Source: an uncultured Butyricicoccus sp. (GTDB lineage: Bacteria > Bacillota > Clostridia > Oscillospirales > Butyricicoccaceae). Taken from it: a stretch of DNA of 64,000 nt. The stretch is from NCBI GenBank assembly GCA_904420185.1, contig CAJFUJ010000040.1, forward strand, positions 1 through 64,000, given 5' to 3'. Below, piece by piece: positions 25,278 through 33,773 of this stretch (positions are counted from its first letter, which is position 1; every line of letters begins with the position of its first letter). Position numbers and translations under genes: made by a program. A model generated the notes under the pieces. That model was given only the letters and a program-made list of their open reading frames with translations, was not told the DNA's origin and did not search any database.

Positions 25278-26208
25278 AATCTTATGGGTGGTATGTGCCG
25301 CCCTGGCGCTTGCGGCCGGGGGACTGCTGGCTGCATATAGCCTGCGTACCCTGCGCCGCTTGGAACATATGTTGCGGCAGGCCCAAGACGGTACCTGGCG
25401 CGCGCAAACCTGGCAGGAAAAGCGCCTGTCCCGGCTGGAAAACCAGCTGGCGCGGGTGCTGTCGGCCGGGGCGCTGTCCCGGCGGCGGCTGGACGACGAC
25501 CGGGCCCACATCCAGCGGCTGGTGTCCGACGTGTCCCACCAGGTCAAAACGCCGCTGGCCAATATTCTGCTGTACACCGACCTGCTCAGCGAGCAGCCGC
25601 TGCCCGATAAGCCGCGCCAGCTGGTGCAGGAGATCGAGCGGCAGAGCCAAAAGTTGGAGTTCTTAACCGACGCATTGGTCAAAACCTCGCGCCTGGAGGG
25701 CGGGCTGGTGCAGGTGCGGCCCAAATTGCAGCCGGTGCGGCCGCTGCTCGACGGGCTAGCTGCGACTTGGGCGCCGCGGGCGCAGCAAAAGGGCATCCGG
25801 CTCGAGTGCCCGTCCGGCGGCGACTTCTGTGCCGCCTTTGACGCCAAGTGGACGGTCGAAGCGGTGGGCAACCTGCTGGACAACGCGGTCAAATATACCC
25901 CGCCGGGTGAGGGGGCCTGCATCCGCCTGACCGCCCAGAAATTTACGATGTTTTGCCGCATCACAGTGTCGGACACCGGCCCCGGGCTGGACGAAAGCGA
26001 AAAGGCGCACATCTTTGAGCGGTTCTACCGGGGCGAGGGCACCGGCGATGCGCCTGGCGTGGGGCTGGGGCTGTACTTGGCCCGCCAGATCGCCACGTTG
26101 CAAGGCGGCTACCTGCGCGTGGACGGACGCAAGGGGCAGGGGACTGCGGTTTCGGTGTTTTTGCCCCGTGAACTGGATGGGGAGAAGAAGATACAGGAAA
26201 TTGTATAA
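25267..26208 (+). CDS. Sensor histidine kinase (Bce-type module)
   Basis: The 313-residue kinase has one clear N-terminal membrane region (ILWVVCAALALAAGGLLAAY), no obvious extracellular sensor, then a HisKA domain (VSDVSHQVKTPLANILLY, His91). The HATPase domain has N-box LLDNAVKYTP, G1 DTGPGLD and G2 GVGLGLYLA. As in BceS, stimulus detection probably goes through the permease at 21829-24504. Confidence 0.9.
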   Translation: MTGEILWVVCAALALAAGGLLAAYSLRTLRRLEHMLRQAQDGTWRAQTWQEKRLSRLENQLARVLSAGALSRRRLDDDRAHIQRLVSDVSHQVKTPLANILLYTDLLSEQPLPDKPRQLVQEIERQSQKLEFLTDALVKTSRLEGGLVQVRPKLQPVRPLLDGLAATWAPRAQQKGIRLECPSGGDFCAAFDAKWTVEAVGNLLDNAVKYTPPGEGACIRLTAQKFTMFCRITVSDTGPGLDESEKAHIFERFYRGEGTGDAPGVGLGLYLARQIATLQGGYLRVDGRKGQGTAVSVFLPRELDGEKKIQEIV

Positions 26209-26297
26209 AGTATACAAAAATATAAAAATAATTTCGTAAAATTGCGTATTGAAAAATAAGAAAACTGGTCAAAATGGTTAAAAAACGGGGAAATGTC

Positions 26298-26327
26298 TTG
26301 AAAGAATGCGCAGGCGTATGGTATCCT
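26298..26327 (+). promoter_or_regulatory. Probable promoter of glgP
   Basis: TTGAAA (26298-26303), an 18-base spacer and TATCCT (26322-26327), preceded by an A/T-rich UP-like tract. The 257-base gap 26209-26465 also contains a GCCGCAG/CTGCGGC hairpin (26396-26412) in the leader. Confidence 0.5.
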
Positions 26328-26465
26328 ATATTTGTAGCACCCCGCTAGGACAATTGGCGGGTGCGCGTGAAGCACCGAAACCCTTCCACCCCCTTGCCGC
26401 AGCGGCTGCGGCCCATAAGAGAGAGCGCCCTTGGGGCCCATTTTTGTTAAGAGAGAAGGATTTGC

Positions 26466-28829
26466 ATGAAGAAAAAAGCGATTATGGAAGCGATCAAGTT
26501 CCAGCTCAAAAGCGACTACCACACCACCCCAGACAAAGCCAAGCCCGACCAGCTGCACATGGCCTTGTCCAAGGCTGTCATGGCCGAAATCGCCGACCGC
26601 TGGCAGGATAGCCTGGAGCGCCACCGCCGCCAGCGCCACGCCTACTATTTCTCCGCCGAGTTCCTCATGGGGCGTATGATTTACAACAACCTCATGTGCC
26701 TGGGTGTGACCAAAGAGGTCGGTGAGCTGCTCGAGGAGAGCGGCACCTCGCTGGCCGCCTTTGAAGAGGTGGAGGACTGCGCGCTGGGCAACGGTGGCCT
26801 GGGCCGTCTGGCTGCCTGCTTCCTGGATTCGGCCGCAACCATGGACCTGCCGCTCGACGGCTACGGCATCCGCTACAAATACGGCCTGTTCAAGCAGAAG
26901 ATCCAGGGCGGTTTCCAACTCGAGGAGGCCGACGACTGGACCCGCTTTGGCGACCCCTGGGGCCTGCGCCGCGAGGACGAAAAGGTCATCGTCCGTTTTG
27001 CCGATCAGACCATCGTCGCCGTACCCTACGATATGCCCATCATCGGCTACAATACGAACAACATCGGGACCCTGCGCTTGTGGCAGGCCGAGGCCGAAAA
27101 ACCCTTTGACTTCAACCTCTTCAACGAGCAGCAGTACGACAAGTCGGTGTCTGCCGCCAACCGCGCGGAGGATATCTCGCGCGTACTGTACCCCAACGAC
27201 TCGACCGACGCCGGCAAGATTTTGCGCCTAAAGCAGCAGTACTTCTTCTGCTCGGCCTCGCTGCAGGACATCCTGCGCAAGTATAAGCTGGCCTACGGCA
27301 ATGATTTCTCCCACTTCGCTGAGATGAACGCCATCCAGCTCAACGATACCCACCCGGTTATCTCCATCCCTGAGCTCATCCGTCTGCTCACTGACGGCGA
27401 AAATCTGCCCTTTGACGAAGCGCTCGGCATCTGCAAGCAAGTCTTTGCCTACACCAACCACACCATCCTGGCCGAAGCACTGGAAAAATGGAGCCAGCAC
27501 CTGATGATCGCTACCATCCCGCGTGTATACGACATCATCGTCAAGATCGACGAGGCGCTCACCCGCGAGCTGGCCGGCATGGGTGTGCCGGGCGACAAGG
27601 CCCAGTCCATGCGCATCATCCAGCGCGAAACCGTCCACATGGCCCACATGGCCATCTTCGCTTCCAGCTATGTCAATGGCGTGGCCAAGCTGCACACCGA
27701 AATCCTCAAGAACGACGCCCTGAAAGATTGGTATGCGGTCTATCCGCAGCGTTTCCAAAACAAGACCAATGGCATCACCCAGCGCCGCTGGCTGGCGCTG
27801 TGCAACCCGGCGCTCAGCGATTTGCTCACCGAGCTGCTCGGCGATGAGTCGTGGAAAACCGACCTTTCGCAGCTCAAAAAGCTCGAGCATTACGTCTCCG
27901 ATGACACCATTATGGAGCGCGTCGCCCAGATCAAGCTGGATAACCATAAGCGCCTGGCAGACTACATTTGGAAAAAGGACCGCATCCAGATCGACCCCAA
28001 TACCTGCTTTGATATCCAGATCAAGCGCCTGCACGAATACAAACGTCAGTTCCTCAACATCCTGACGATTTTAGAGCTGTATTACGAAATTAAGGAGGGC
28101 AGCCTGACCGACTTTACGCCCACCACCTTCATCTTTGGCGCCAAGTCGGCCCCCGGCTACAAGCGCGCCAAGGGTATCATCAAGCTCATCAACGAGGTCG
28201 CCCGCCTGATCGACAGCGACCCGGCCGTGCGCGGCATTTTGAACGTGGTCTTTGTGTCCAACTACAATGTGTCCTACGCCGAAAAGCTGGTGGCTGCGGC
28301 CGACATCTCCGAGCAGATCTCCACCGCCGGCAAGGAAGCGTCGGGCACCGGCAACATGAAACTCATGGCCAACGGCGCGGTCACCATGGGTACCTACGAC
28401 GGCGCCAACATCGAGATCTTCGAGGAGGCTGGCGAGGAAAACAACTACCGCTTCGGCGCCACCGTCGATGAGATCCGCGACGTGGCCGAGCGCTACAACC
28501 CCAACTGGACCTACAACCACGACCGCCGCGTCAAGCGCATCCTGGACGCGCTCATCGACGGCACCCTCAACGACGGCGGCACTGGCATCTTCCGCGAGCT
28601 GCACGACTCCATCGTCTATGGCTCAGCCTGGCACCGCCCGGACCAGTACTTCCTGCTGCTCGACCTGGACCGCTACCTGGAAGCCCGCAAGCGTGCGTCG
28701 AACGACTACAAGGACCGCCTGGGCTTTGCCCGCAAGTGCTGGATGAACATCTGCAATTCGGGCAAGTTCTCCTCCGACCGCACCATCGCCGAGTACGCCA
28801 AGGATATCTGGCACATCGAAAAAATTTAA
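26466..28829 (+). CDS. glgP: Glycogen/starch/alpha-glucan phosphorylase
   Basis: This 787-residue GT35 enzyme releases glucose-1-phosphate from alpha-1,4-glucan using pyridoxal phosphate. Signatures are YYFSAEFLMGRMIYNN, GNGGLGRLAACFLDS, IQLNDTHPVISIPEL, KRLHEYKRQFLN and EASGTGNMKLMANGAVTMGT, in which Lys632 is the PLP Schiff-base lysine. Length is typical of bacterial enzymes. It is a monocistronic unit with a strong terminator; no other glycogen genes are in the window. Confidence 0.97.
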   Translation: MKKKAIMEAIKFQLKSDYHTTPDKAKPDQLHMALSKAVMAEIADRWQDSLERHRRQRHAYYFSAEFLMGRMIYNNLMCLGVTKEVGELLEESGTSLAAFEEVEDCALGNGGLGRLAACFLDSAATMDLPLDGYGIRYKYGLFKQKIQGGFQLEEADDWTRFGDPWGLRREDEKVIVRFADQTIVAVPYDMPIIGYNTNNIGTLRLWQAEAEKPFDFNLFNEQQYDKSVSAANRAEDISRVLYPNDSTDAGKILRLKQQYFFCSASLQDILRKYKLAYGNDFSHFAEMNAIQLNDTHPVISIPELIRLLTDGENLPFDEALGICKQVFAYTNHTILAEALEKWSQHLMIATIPRVYDIIVKIDEALTRELAGMGVPGDKAQSMRIIQRETVHMAHMAIFASSYVNGVAKLHTEILKNDALKDWYAVYPQRFQNKTNGITQRRWLALCNPALSDLLTELLGDESWKTDLSQLKKLEHYVSDDTIMERVAQIKLDNHKRLADYIWKKDRIQIDPNTCFDIQIKRLHEYKRQFLNILTILELYYEIKEGSLTDFTPTTFIFGAKSAPGYKRAKGIIKLINEVARLIDSDPAVRGILNVVFVSNYNVSYAEKLVAAADISEQISTAGKEASGTGNMKLMANGAVTMGTYDGANIEIFEEAGEENNYRFGATVDEIRDVAERYNPNWTYNHDRRVKRILDALIDGTLNDGGTGIFRELHDSIVYGSAWHRPDQYFLLLDLDRYLEARKRASNDYKDRLGFARKCWMNICNSGKFSSDRTIAEYAKDIWHIEKI

Positions 28830-28839
28830 CACACACAAA

Positions 28840-28875
28840 AAAATCCCGCCTGGCAGATACACCGGGCGGGATTTT
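28840..28875. terminator. Bidirectional terminator between glgP and the opposing lipoprotein gene
   Basis: AAAATCCCGCC (28840-28850) and GGCGGGATTTT (28865-28875) with an inner GG/CC pair around a short loop. Confidence 0.92.
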
Positions 28876-28880
28876 GCGCA

Positions 28881-29717
28881 TTATACAGCCGGGACGTCGA
28901 TGCGCACCAGGCTGACGTCGGATGCTTCATAGGAGTGTTCATAGGCGCTGGTCGAATAGAAGTCGCGGTTGAGCGACGCGCCCGGGTCGGTCAGGCGGCA
29001 GGAGATGGTGACGGTGTCGCCGTTGGACACCAGCTGGTCGCCGATGTACAGCTGGGAGATGTTCTGCCCGAGGACGTGCTCGACCGGGATGGCGGGTGCC
29101 AGGTCGATTTCGCCAATATCGGTGTCCATCTCGAACAGCCAGGCGCTGGCCAGGCCGGTCTGGACCTCGAGCAGCTGGCCGTACTGGTTGTACAGATCCA
29201 TGTACCGCATTTCGATGGGGCCGGTCACCTCAAACGTATCGGTCACCACATAGGCGTCGCGCAGTTCCACCGCGGGGGCACTGCTCTGGAATTCGTAGCC
29301 GGCCGCTGTCGACGACTGCTCGGCCAAGTCGATGGTGTCGATCACGCCCACCACCTGGATGCGCTGGTCGACGTTGAGCCCGGCCAGCGTGTCGCGCGGC
29401 AGATAGACCTTGACCGTGCCGCTCAGCTCGGCGTAGTCGTCCTCAATGGCGGTGACGCACTCGGTGTAGAGATAGGTGTTGCCCTGGTAGGTATCTTGGG
29501 CGCGCAAGCGGTTTTCTTGCAGCGCATTGAGCAGCTCGCCGTAGGTTACCGGCTGGGCCACGGCCAGCATATCCTCCATCGAGGTGGCCGGAGCACTGCT
29601 CTGGGCGGCCGGGCTGCTGCCCGCCGCAGAACCATCCCCCGCAGTTTGCCCGCCGCAGGCCGCCAGTGGCAACGCCAAGGCACCGGCCAACAATAGGGCC
29701 ATCCACTTTTTTTGCAT
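28881..29717 (-). CDS. Lipoprotein with tRNA_anti-like (OB-fold) domain
   Basis: The 278-residue product has a signal peptide with lipobox LPLAAC (Cys about 21), then a Ser/Ala-rich linker. A tRNA_anti-like OB-fold region follows around residues 55-130 (TYGELLNALQENRLRAQDTY, LNVDQRIQVVGVIDTID). The remainder is a beta-rich C-terminal domain that is not recognised (about 150-278), possibly a second ligand-binding module. A cell-surface protein of unknown function; the OB-fold assignment is from pattern, not search. Confidence 0.75.
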   Translation of the reverse strand: MQKKWMALLLAGALALPLAACGGQTAGDGSAAGSSPAAQSSAPATSMEDMLAVAQPVTYGELLNALQENRLRAQDTYQGNTYLYTECVTAIEDDYAELSGTVKVYLPRDTLAGLNVDQRIQVVGVIDTIDLAEQSSTAAGYEFQSSAPAVELRDAYVVTDTFEVTGPIEMRYMDLYNQYGQLLEVQTGLASAWLFEMDTDIGEIDLAPAIPVEHVLGQNISQLYIGDQLVSNGDTVTISCRLTDPGASLNRDFYSTSAYEHSYEASDVSLVRIDVPAV

Positions 29718-29752
29718 GATTGTTACGCCTCTTTTCCCGTAAACTTTCTTTT

Positions 29753-29781
29753 AGTATAGGGGGGAAGGGGCAGCCTGTCAA
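29753..29781 (-). promoter_or_regulatory. Strong promoter of the tRNA_anti-like lipoprotein gene
   Basis: On the minus strand TTGACA (29781-29776), a 17-base spacer and TATACT (29758-29753). Confidence 0.82.
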
Positions 29782-29840
29782 TAGGCGGCCTTGCCGGGGG
29801 GAAAATGCCGGGCGCCGGGCAGAGCGGTCAAACGATTTGG

Positions 29841-29869
29841 TTGCATTTGCCCGGCGTTTGGGCTATACT
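29841..29869 (+). promoter_or_regulatory. Promoter of the ketopantoate reductase-like gene
   Basis: TTGCAT (29841-29846), a 17-base spacer and TATACT (29864-29869). Confidence 0.68.
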
Positions 29870-29914
29870 GATACCAATGCCCCCGCATTCGCAGGGGAGA
29901 AAGAGGGATGCACG

Positions 29915-30847
29915 ATGCGAAACATTCAAACGGTCGCCCTGATCGGCTTGGGCGCCATCGGCTGCTCGATTGCACGCGAATTGCAGCGGGCCGTGGGCGC
30001 GGACAACTTCCGCGTGATCGCCGGCGGCGCGCGCGGCGACCGCATTCAAAACCAGGGCGTGTGGATCAACGGCGAGCACTGCCGCTTTGCCGTCACGCCG
30101 CCCGCCGCCCGGACCAGCCCGGCCGACCTGGTGATCGTGGCGGTCAAATATCCGGCCCTGCCCCAGGCCATCCGGGATATCGCCAACCAGGTCGGCCCGG
30201 ACACCATGATTTTGTCGCTGCTCAACGGGGTCACATCGGAGCGCGAGATCGCCGCCGTGTACGGCTGGGAACACATGCTGTACGGACTGGTGCGCCGCTC
30301 GGTCGTCATGCAGGGCAATGTGTGCACCTTTGACGCCTGGGGAACCTACTACTTCGGTGAAAAGACCAACCAAACGCGCTCCGAGCGGGTGCAGGCGATG
30401 TGCCGCCTGTTTGACAAGGCCGGCATCCACTGGGAGGTACCCCAAGACGTGGTGCGCGAGCAGTGGTTCAAATTCCTGGGCAATATCGGCGAAAACCAGA
30501 CCTCGGCCATCCTGGGCATCCCCTACGGCGCGTGGCATACCGATGGCAACGATGCCAACTGGGTGCGCGAAGCCGCCTGCCGGGAGGTCATCGCCGTGGC
30601 CCAAAAGCTGGGGATTGACCTGGGCGAAGCCGACCTGGCCCGGCAGCGCGCGGTTATCAAGAGCGTGCCCGCCCAGGGCAAAACCTCTATGCTCCAGGAC
30701 ATCGAGGCCGGACGCCCGACCGAGGTGGACATGTTTGCCGGTGCGCTGTGCCGCATGGGGCGGGAGTGCGGCGTCCCCACGCCGGTCAACGAGCTGCTGT
30801 ACCACATGATTCGGGTACTGGAACAGAAAAACCGGGACGCGCTGTAA
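29915..30847 (+). CDS. 2-dehydropantoate 2-reductase family protein (PanE/ApbA-like)
   Basis: The 310-residue protein has the N-terminal NADP-binding Rossmann fold (ALIGLGAIGCSIARELQR) and the ApbA middle part (VIVAVKYPALPQAI, LSLLNGVTSE). The C-terminal helical domain carries a plausible catalytic Lys/Asn set (QWFKFLGNIGENQTSAIL). ATG 29915 has an AGAGGGA ribosome binding site; ATG 29908 is out of frame. It could make pantoate for CoA, but family members also reduce other 2-keto acids and no other pan genes are close, so no symbol is assigned. Confidence 0.85.
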   Translation: MRNIQTVALIGLGAIGCSIARELQRAVGADNFRVIAGGARGDRIQNQGVWINGEHCRFAVTPPAARTSPADLVIVAVKYPALPQAIRDIANQVGPDTMILSLLNGVTSEREIAAVYGWEHMLYGLVRRSVVMQGNVCTFDAWGTYYFGEKTNQTRSERVQAMCRLFDKAGIHWEVPQDVVREQWFKFLGNIGENQTSAILGIPYGAWHTDGNDANWVREAACREVIAVAQKLGIDLGEADLARQRAVIKSVPAQGKTSMLQDIEAGRPTEVDMFAGALCRMGRECGVPTPVNELLYHMIRVLEQKNRDAL

Positions 30848-30853
30848 AAAAGG

Positions 30854-30899
30854 AAAAGCGGCAGAGGAGCGATTGCACATCAGCTCTCCTGCCGCTTTT
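30854..30899. terminator. Terminator after the PanE-like gene
   Basis: AAAAGCGGCAGAGGAGC pairs with GCTCTCCTGCCGCTTTT across a 12-base loop; symmetrical A/T flanks allow action in both directions. Confidence 0.88.
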
Positions 30900-30903
30900 G
30901 CAA

Positions 30904-30935
30904 TAAAAAACGGCATACCGCAGCGGATATGCCGT
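30904..30935 (-). terminator. Terminator of the DUF436-HAD-TSCPD-SGNH operon
   Basis: ACGGCAT(A)CCG and CGG(AT)ATGCCGT arms at 30910-30935, followed on the minus strand by TTTTTTATTG. Confidence 0.82.
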
Positions 30936-30944
30936 AAGAAAGCG

Positions 30945-31595
30945 TCATTCGCCCAAAATGGCGGGCAGGATGGCCGCCAGTGCGTCGGCCAGGCGGCGGT
31001 GGTCGTCGGCACTCATGTGTACGCCGTCGGCCGAGGTGACCGGGCCGAGCTGGCCGGCGTTAAAGCAGCAACAGCGGATGCTTTTGTCGGCACAGAGTGC
31101 CTCATAGGCTGGGCCGAGCTGGGACGAACGTTGTACCGAACCGGCATCGTACACCTCGCCGGTAGGGCAAGCGGGCAGGACAGTGCCGTTGAGCAGCATG
31201 GGGGCGACGACCAGCACTTCTGGCCGGGCGCGCAGGTTCCACATGCCGGCACTTTGGACAATGTGCAGCAGACGGCGCATTCCTTTGACCACGTCGTCAA
31301 CGGTCAGGCCCAGGCGGGCCTTGAGGTCGTTGGTGCCCAGCATGATGACCACCAGGTCGAGCGGGTCGTGGGTTTTGAGGATCATGGGCAGGGCCTTGGA
31401 GCCGCTGCTCCAGCCGTCATAGCCGTCGTCATAGGCGGTAGTGCGGCCGTTGAGCCCGCTTTCGATGATTTCGTACCGCCCTTCGAATTGGGCGCGCAGC
31501 CGGCCGGTGTAGCGGGTTTCCAGTCCAAAGCGGCCGCCGGTGCGGGCGTTGAAGCCCCAGGTATTGGAGTCGCCGAAAAACAGAATGCTCTTCAA
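30945..31595 (-). CDS. SGNH/GDSL hydrolase family protein
   Basis: The 216-residue single-domain esterase has all four SGNH blocks: block I FFGDSNTWGF (nucleophile Ser), block II Gly in GLNGRTT, block III GTND with the oxyanion Asn, and block V DGVHMSADDH with the catalytic Asp/His. The start is TTG 31595, with AGGAGGG 8 bases upstream and no better ATG. No signal peptide, so it acts in the cytosol. The sequence resembles arylesterase-like acyl hydrolases; the substrate is unknown. Last gene of a four-gene operon. Confidence 0.9.
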   Translation of the reverse strand: MKSILFFGDSNTWGFNARTGGRFGLETRYTGRLRAQFEGRYEIIESGLNGRTTAYDDGYDGWSSGSKALPMILKTHDPLDLVVIMLGTNDLKARLGLTVDDVVKGMRRLLHIVQSAGMWNLRARPEVLVVAPMLLNGTVLPACPTGEVYDAGSVQRSSQLGPAYEALCADKSIRCCCFNAGQLGPVTSADGVHMSADDHRRLADALAAILPAILGE

Positions 31596-31608
31596 GTGGA
31601 TTCCCTCC

Positions 31609-31869
31609 TTATGCGCCGGTTTGTTCCTCGTAGGCGCGCCGTACCAAAGTTGCCAGCTGGTCAGAGCAGGAGGTGCCTTTGCCTGCGCAATCGATACCTT
31701 TGAAAAGCCGCTCGATTTGCTCGACCGTCATACCGTCCACCGCGCGGCCGATGGCCTGCAAATTGCCCGGACAGCCGCCCTGGAATTGCACGTTATGGAC
31801 GACATTGCCGTCAAGATCAAATGAGATCCGCCGGGAGCATACGCCGCGCGGTGTGAGCTGATAGTGCAT
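31609..31869 (-). CDS. TSCPD domain protein (TIGR03905-like, four-cysteine)
   Basis: The 86-residue protein has the pattern GVCSRRISFDLDGNVVHN, FQGGCPGN, and IDCAGKGTSCSDQLA. This is a TSCPD domain with conserved cysteines at about 10, 33, 62 and 69, the same module found at the C-terminus of some B12-dependent ribonucleotide reductases. ATG 31869 has AAGGAG 9 bases upstream; the longer upstream frame overlaps the HAD gene and lacks a ribosome binding site. A metal-binding or redox role is likely but unproven. Confidence 0.85.
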   Translation of the reverse strand: MHYQLTPRGVCSRRISFDLDGNVVHNVQFQGGCPGNLQAIGRAVDGMTVEQIERLFKGIDCAGKGTSCSDQLATLVRRAYEEQTGA

Positions 31870-31894
31870 GAGATTCGTCTCCTTCGTGAAAAAA

Positions 31895-32620
31895 TTATTC
31901 TTGCCTTGTGCCGGACAAGCCACACAGCTGTAAAATTTGCTGGGCCGCATCCGGGAAGCTGGTGGCGACATAAGCAGGCGTACCAGCGACCGGCAACGGG
32001 TCGCCCCGTACGTTGAGCCACATCGCCTGCAAGCCGGCCCCCAATGCGCCGCGCACATCGTGGTTGAAATTGTCACCGACCATGAGGGTATCCTGGGCCG
32101 GGACCCCCAGCCGTTTGACTGCCAAATGGAAGATCGGTGCGTGCGGCTTATCCCGTCCGGCCTCCTCGCTGGTAATGAGCAGGCCGCAGACTTCGGACAA
32201 CTGCAAGCGGCATAGCTTTTGCATTTGGATATCGGCCATCATGTTGGTGCACACCCCCACCGGGATGCCGCCTGTATGCAGGGCGGTCAGCAGCTCCAGC
32301 ACACCCTCGCGCCGCTGCATAGCGCCCAGCACTGCCTCCCAGTAGGCGGCGTGCATCCCGCAGGCATAGGGCAGGGGATTGACGCCCAACCATTCCAGAC
32401 CCCATTTGGCAAACAGGGTGCGGTCATGGCTTTCCGGCTCGTCGGGACAGGCTTCGTGCAGCATCAGCCGCCCCCGGCGCATGGCTTCCTCGGCGCGTGC
32501 GGCCGGTATGCCGGCGTGTGCTGCGGCGTATTGGCCCGCCGCTTGCAGCCCCAACCGGTCGCAGGTGGAAAAGTCGCCGTAAAGCGTGTCGTCCAGGTCG
32601 AATAATACAGCCCGAATCAT
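31895..32620 (-). CDS. HAD-superfamily hydrolase (subfamily IA)
   Basis: The 241-residue phosphatase-like protein has motif I VLFDLDDTLYG (nucleophile Asp and acid/base Asp), motif II VCTNM, motif III Lys in GRDKPHAPIF and motif IV MVGDNFNHDVRGA. A helical cap (about 15-95) marks it as HAD-IA, of the YjjG/phosphoglycolate-phosphatase type. The substrate is not deducible. It lies 20 bases downstream of the DUF436 gene and 25 bases before the TSCPD gene. Confidence 0.9.
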   Translation of the reverse strand: MIRAVLFDLDDTLYGDFSTCDRLGLQAAGQYAAAHAGIPAARAEEAMRRGRLMLHEACPDEPESHDRTLFAKWGLEWLGVNPLPYACGMHAAYWEAVLGAMQRREGVLELLTALHTGGIPVGVCTNMMADIQMQKLCRLQLSEVCGLLITSEEAGRDKPHAPIFHLAVKRLGVPAQDTLMVGDNFNHDVRGALGAGLQAMWLNVRGDPLPVAGTPAYVATSFPDAAQQILQLCGLSGTRQE

Positions 32621-32640
32621 AAAATTCTCCTTTTTAAAAA

Positions 32641-33198
32641 TTATAGCAATCCATCGTCATACACCGCACGGCTTCCGCCGGCAAACGGCGGACGGGTGCG
32701 TGCGGCAAGCAGGATGGCCTCGCCGAGCTGGCGCATGGGCAGGCGCAGAGGCACAGCCACCGGCCGCAGATGCATTCCGATCAGCGTGCCGCCGATATCC
32801 AGGCCAGCAGCTGCCTGTGCCTGCAGCGACGCCACCACCACCGGATGGTGGAACATGGCATAGGCGGCAGTGGCAAACGAACCGCCTGCTTTGGGCTGCG
32901 GGATGACATTGACCCGGGGCAGTTGATACCGCGCCGCTGCATCGTATTCGACGACCAGCGCGCGGCCCAGATGTTCACAGCACTGGGCGGCTAGATACAA
33001 GCCATTTCGCTGCAAAACAGGCAGCAAGCCCTCTAGGATAGCGCGGGCGACTTCAGGGCTGGAATCCGTGCCGATTTTATGGCCCCCCACCTCACTGGAA
33101 GAGCAGCCGGTCACGACAAGATCGCCCGGCTGGAGCCTGGCGGACGCGACCAACGCCTGCATCGCAGCTGCGGCTTCAGAACGAATGGTAGCAAGCAT
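32641..33198 (-). CDS. DUF436/TIGR01440 family protein
   Basis: This 185-residue protein (family related to YwlG) carries VTGCSSSEVGGHKIGTDSS, LAAQCCEHLGRALVVEYD, FATAAYAMFHHPVVVASLQA and GGTLIGMHLRPVAVPLRL, all characteristic of the family. Its function is not known. Start 33198 follows AAGGAGG; the upstream codons run into the promoter. First gene of the four-gene operon. Confidence 0.92.
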   Translation of the reverse strand: MLATIRSEAAAAMQALVASARLQPGDLVVTGCSSSEVGGHKIGTDSSPEVARAILEGLLPVLQRNGLYLAAQCCEHLGRALVVEYDAAARYQLPRVNVIPQPKAGGSFATAAYAMFHHPVVVASLQAQAAAGLDIGGTLIGMHLRPVAVPLRLPMRQLGEAILLAARTRPPFAGGSRAVYDDGLL

Positions 33199-33232
33199 TC
33201 GGAAATGACCTCCTTTAAGGTTTCTTTGTTTT

Positions 33233-33261
33233 AGTATAGCACAGATGTGCAGCGATTGCAT
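33233..33261 (-). promoter_or_regulatory. Promoter of the DUF436-HAD-TSCPD-SGNH operon
   Basis: On the minus strand TATACT (33238-33233) preceded by TG (TGCTATACT, extended -10) and a weak ATGCAA -35 (33261-33256) at 17 bases. Confidence 0.6.
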
Positions 33262-33331
33262 CCCCCATTCTTGGAAGTTTCAAATTTGCCCAGCCTGCTT
33301 TTTCTGTGCTTCACCCGCCCCTTGCGTCCGG

Positions 33332-33371
33332 CATAGAATGCAGTACGGCGGGCGACCCGCCGAATGCATTC
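33332..33371 (+). promoter_or_regulatory. Candidate sigma-E -10 element and leader hairpin of the cotJ operon
   Basis: CATAGAAT at 33332-33339 matches the sigma-E -10 consensus CATACAAT at 7 of 8 positions; the -35 region is weak. A nested hairpin follows (GAATGCA 33336-33342 with TGCATTC 33365-33371, inner GGCGGG/CCCGCC), immediately before the ribosome binding site. cotJ is sigma-E dependent in Bacillus. Confidence 0.45.
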
Positions 33372-33389
33372 AAAGGAGATAGTCCACAG

Positions 33390-33773
33390 ATGGAGTTGAA
33401 AAAATCTGCCTTTTTCTCCCGGTGTGGAGAACAGAGTCCGTCCCTACCTGAGCAGGACGAAAACCAACCGGCAACGCCCGGCCCTGGTCCGGAGGAGTTG
33501 CCCACTCCGGAGCTGACACCTGAGGAGGGGGTCCAACAGCCGGAAGACGATTCCAACCTTCCAGAGGATGATTCCCAGACCCCCGGGAGTGGGGACAATG
33601 CGGAAATTTTGCCTAGCGATAGCATTGACCCGGCGCTGCTGTCCCTGGCAATGGGCTTTGTGCCGCGCCAGGCATGGGAGACCCCATATGCATTTGATGT
33701 AGCCCTGCGGCGCGGAACCATTTTTCCATCCCTCGACAAACCATTCCTCGGAGAGGAGGCGCTGCCCCAATGA
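33390..33773 (+). CDS. cotJA: Spore coat associated protein CotJA
   Basis: The 127-residue protein has its conserved CotJA core at the C-terminus: LSLAMGFVPRQAWETPYAFD followed by VALRRGTIFPSLDKPFLGEE. The N-terminal 80 residues are an unusual acidic Pro/Glu/Asp-rich extension; Bacillus CotJA is about 82 residues in total. AAAGGAG precedes ATG 33390. It overlaps cotJB by 4 bases. CotJA, B and C assemble as inner-coat components made in the mother cell. Confidence 0.93.
   Translation: MELKKSAFFSRCGEQSPSLPEQDENQPATPGPGPEELPTPELTPEEGVQQPEDDSNLPEDDSQTPGSGDNAEILPSDSIDPALLSLAMGFVPRQAWETPYAFDVALRRGTIFPSLDKPFLGEEALPQ

Noticed and set aside
29720..29914. Upstream extension of the PanE-like gene
   Set aside because: The extension would cross its promoter and a hairpin; ATG 29915 starts the Rossmann fold at the usual place.
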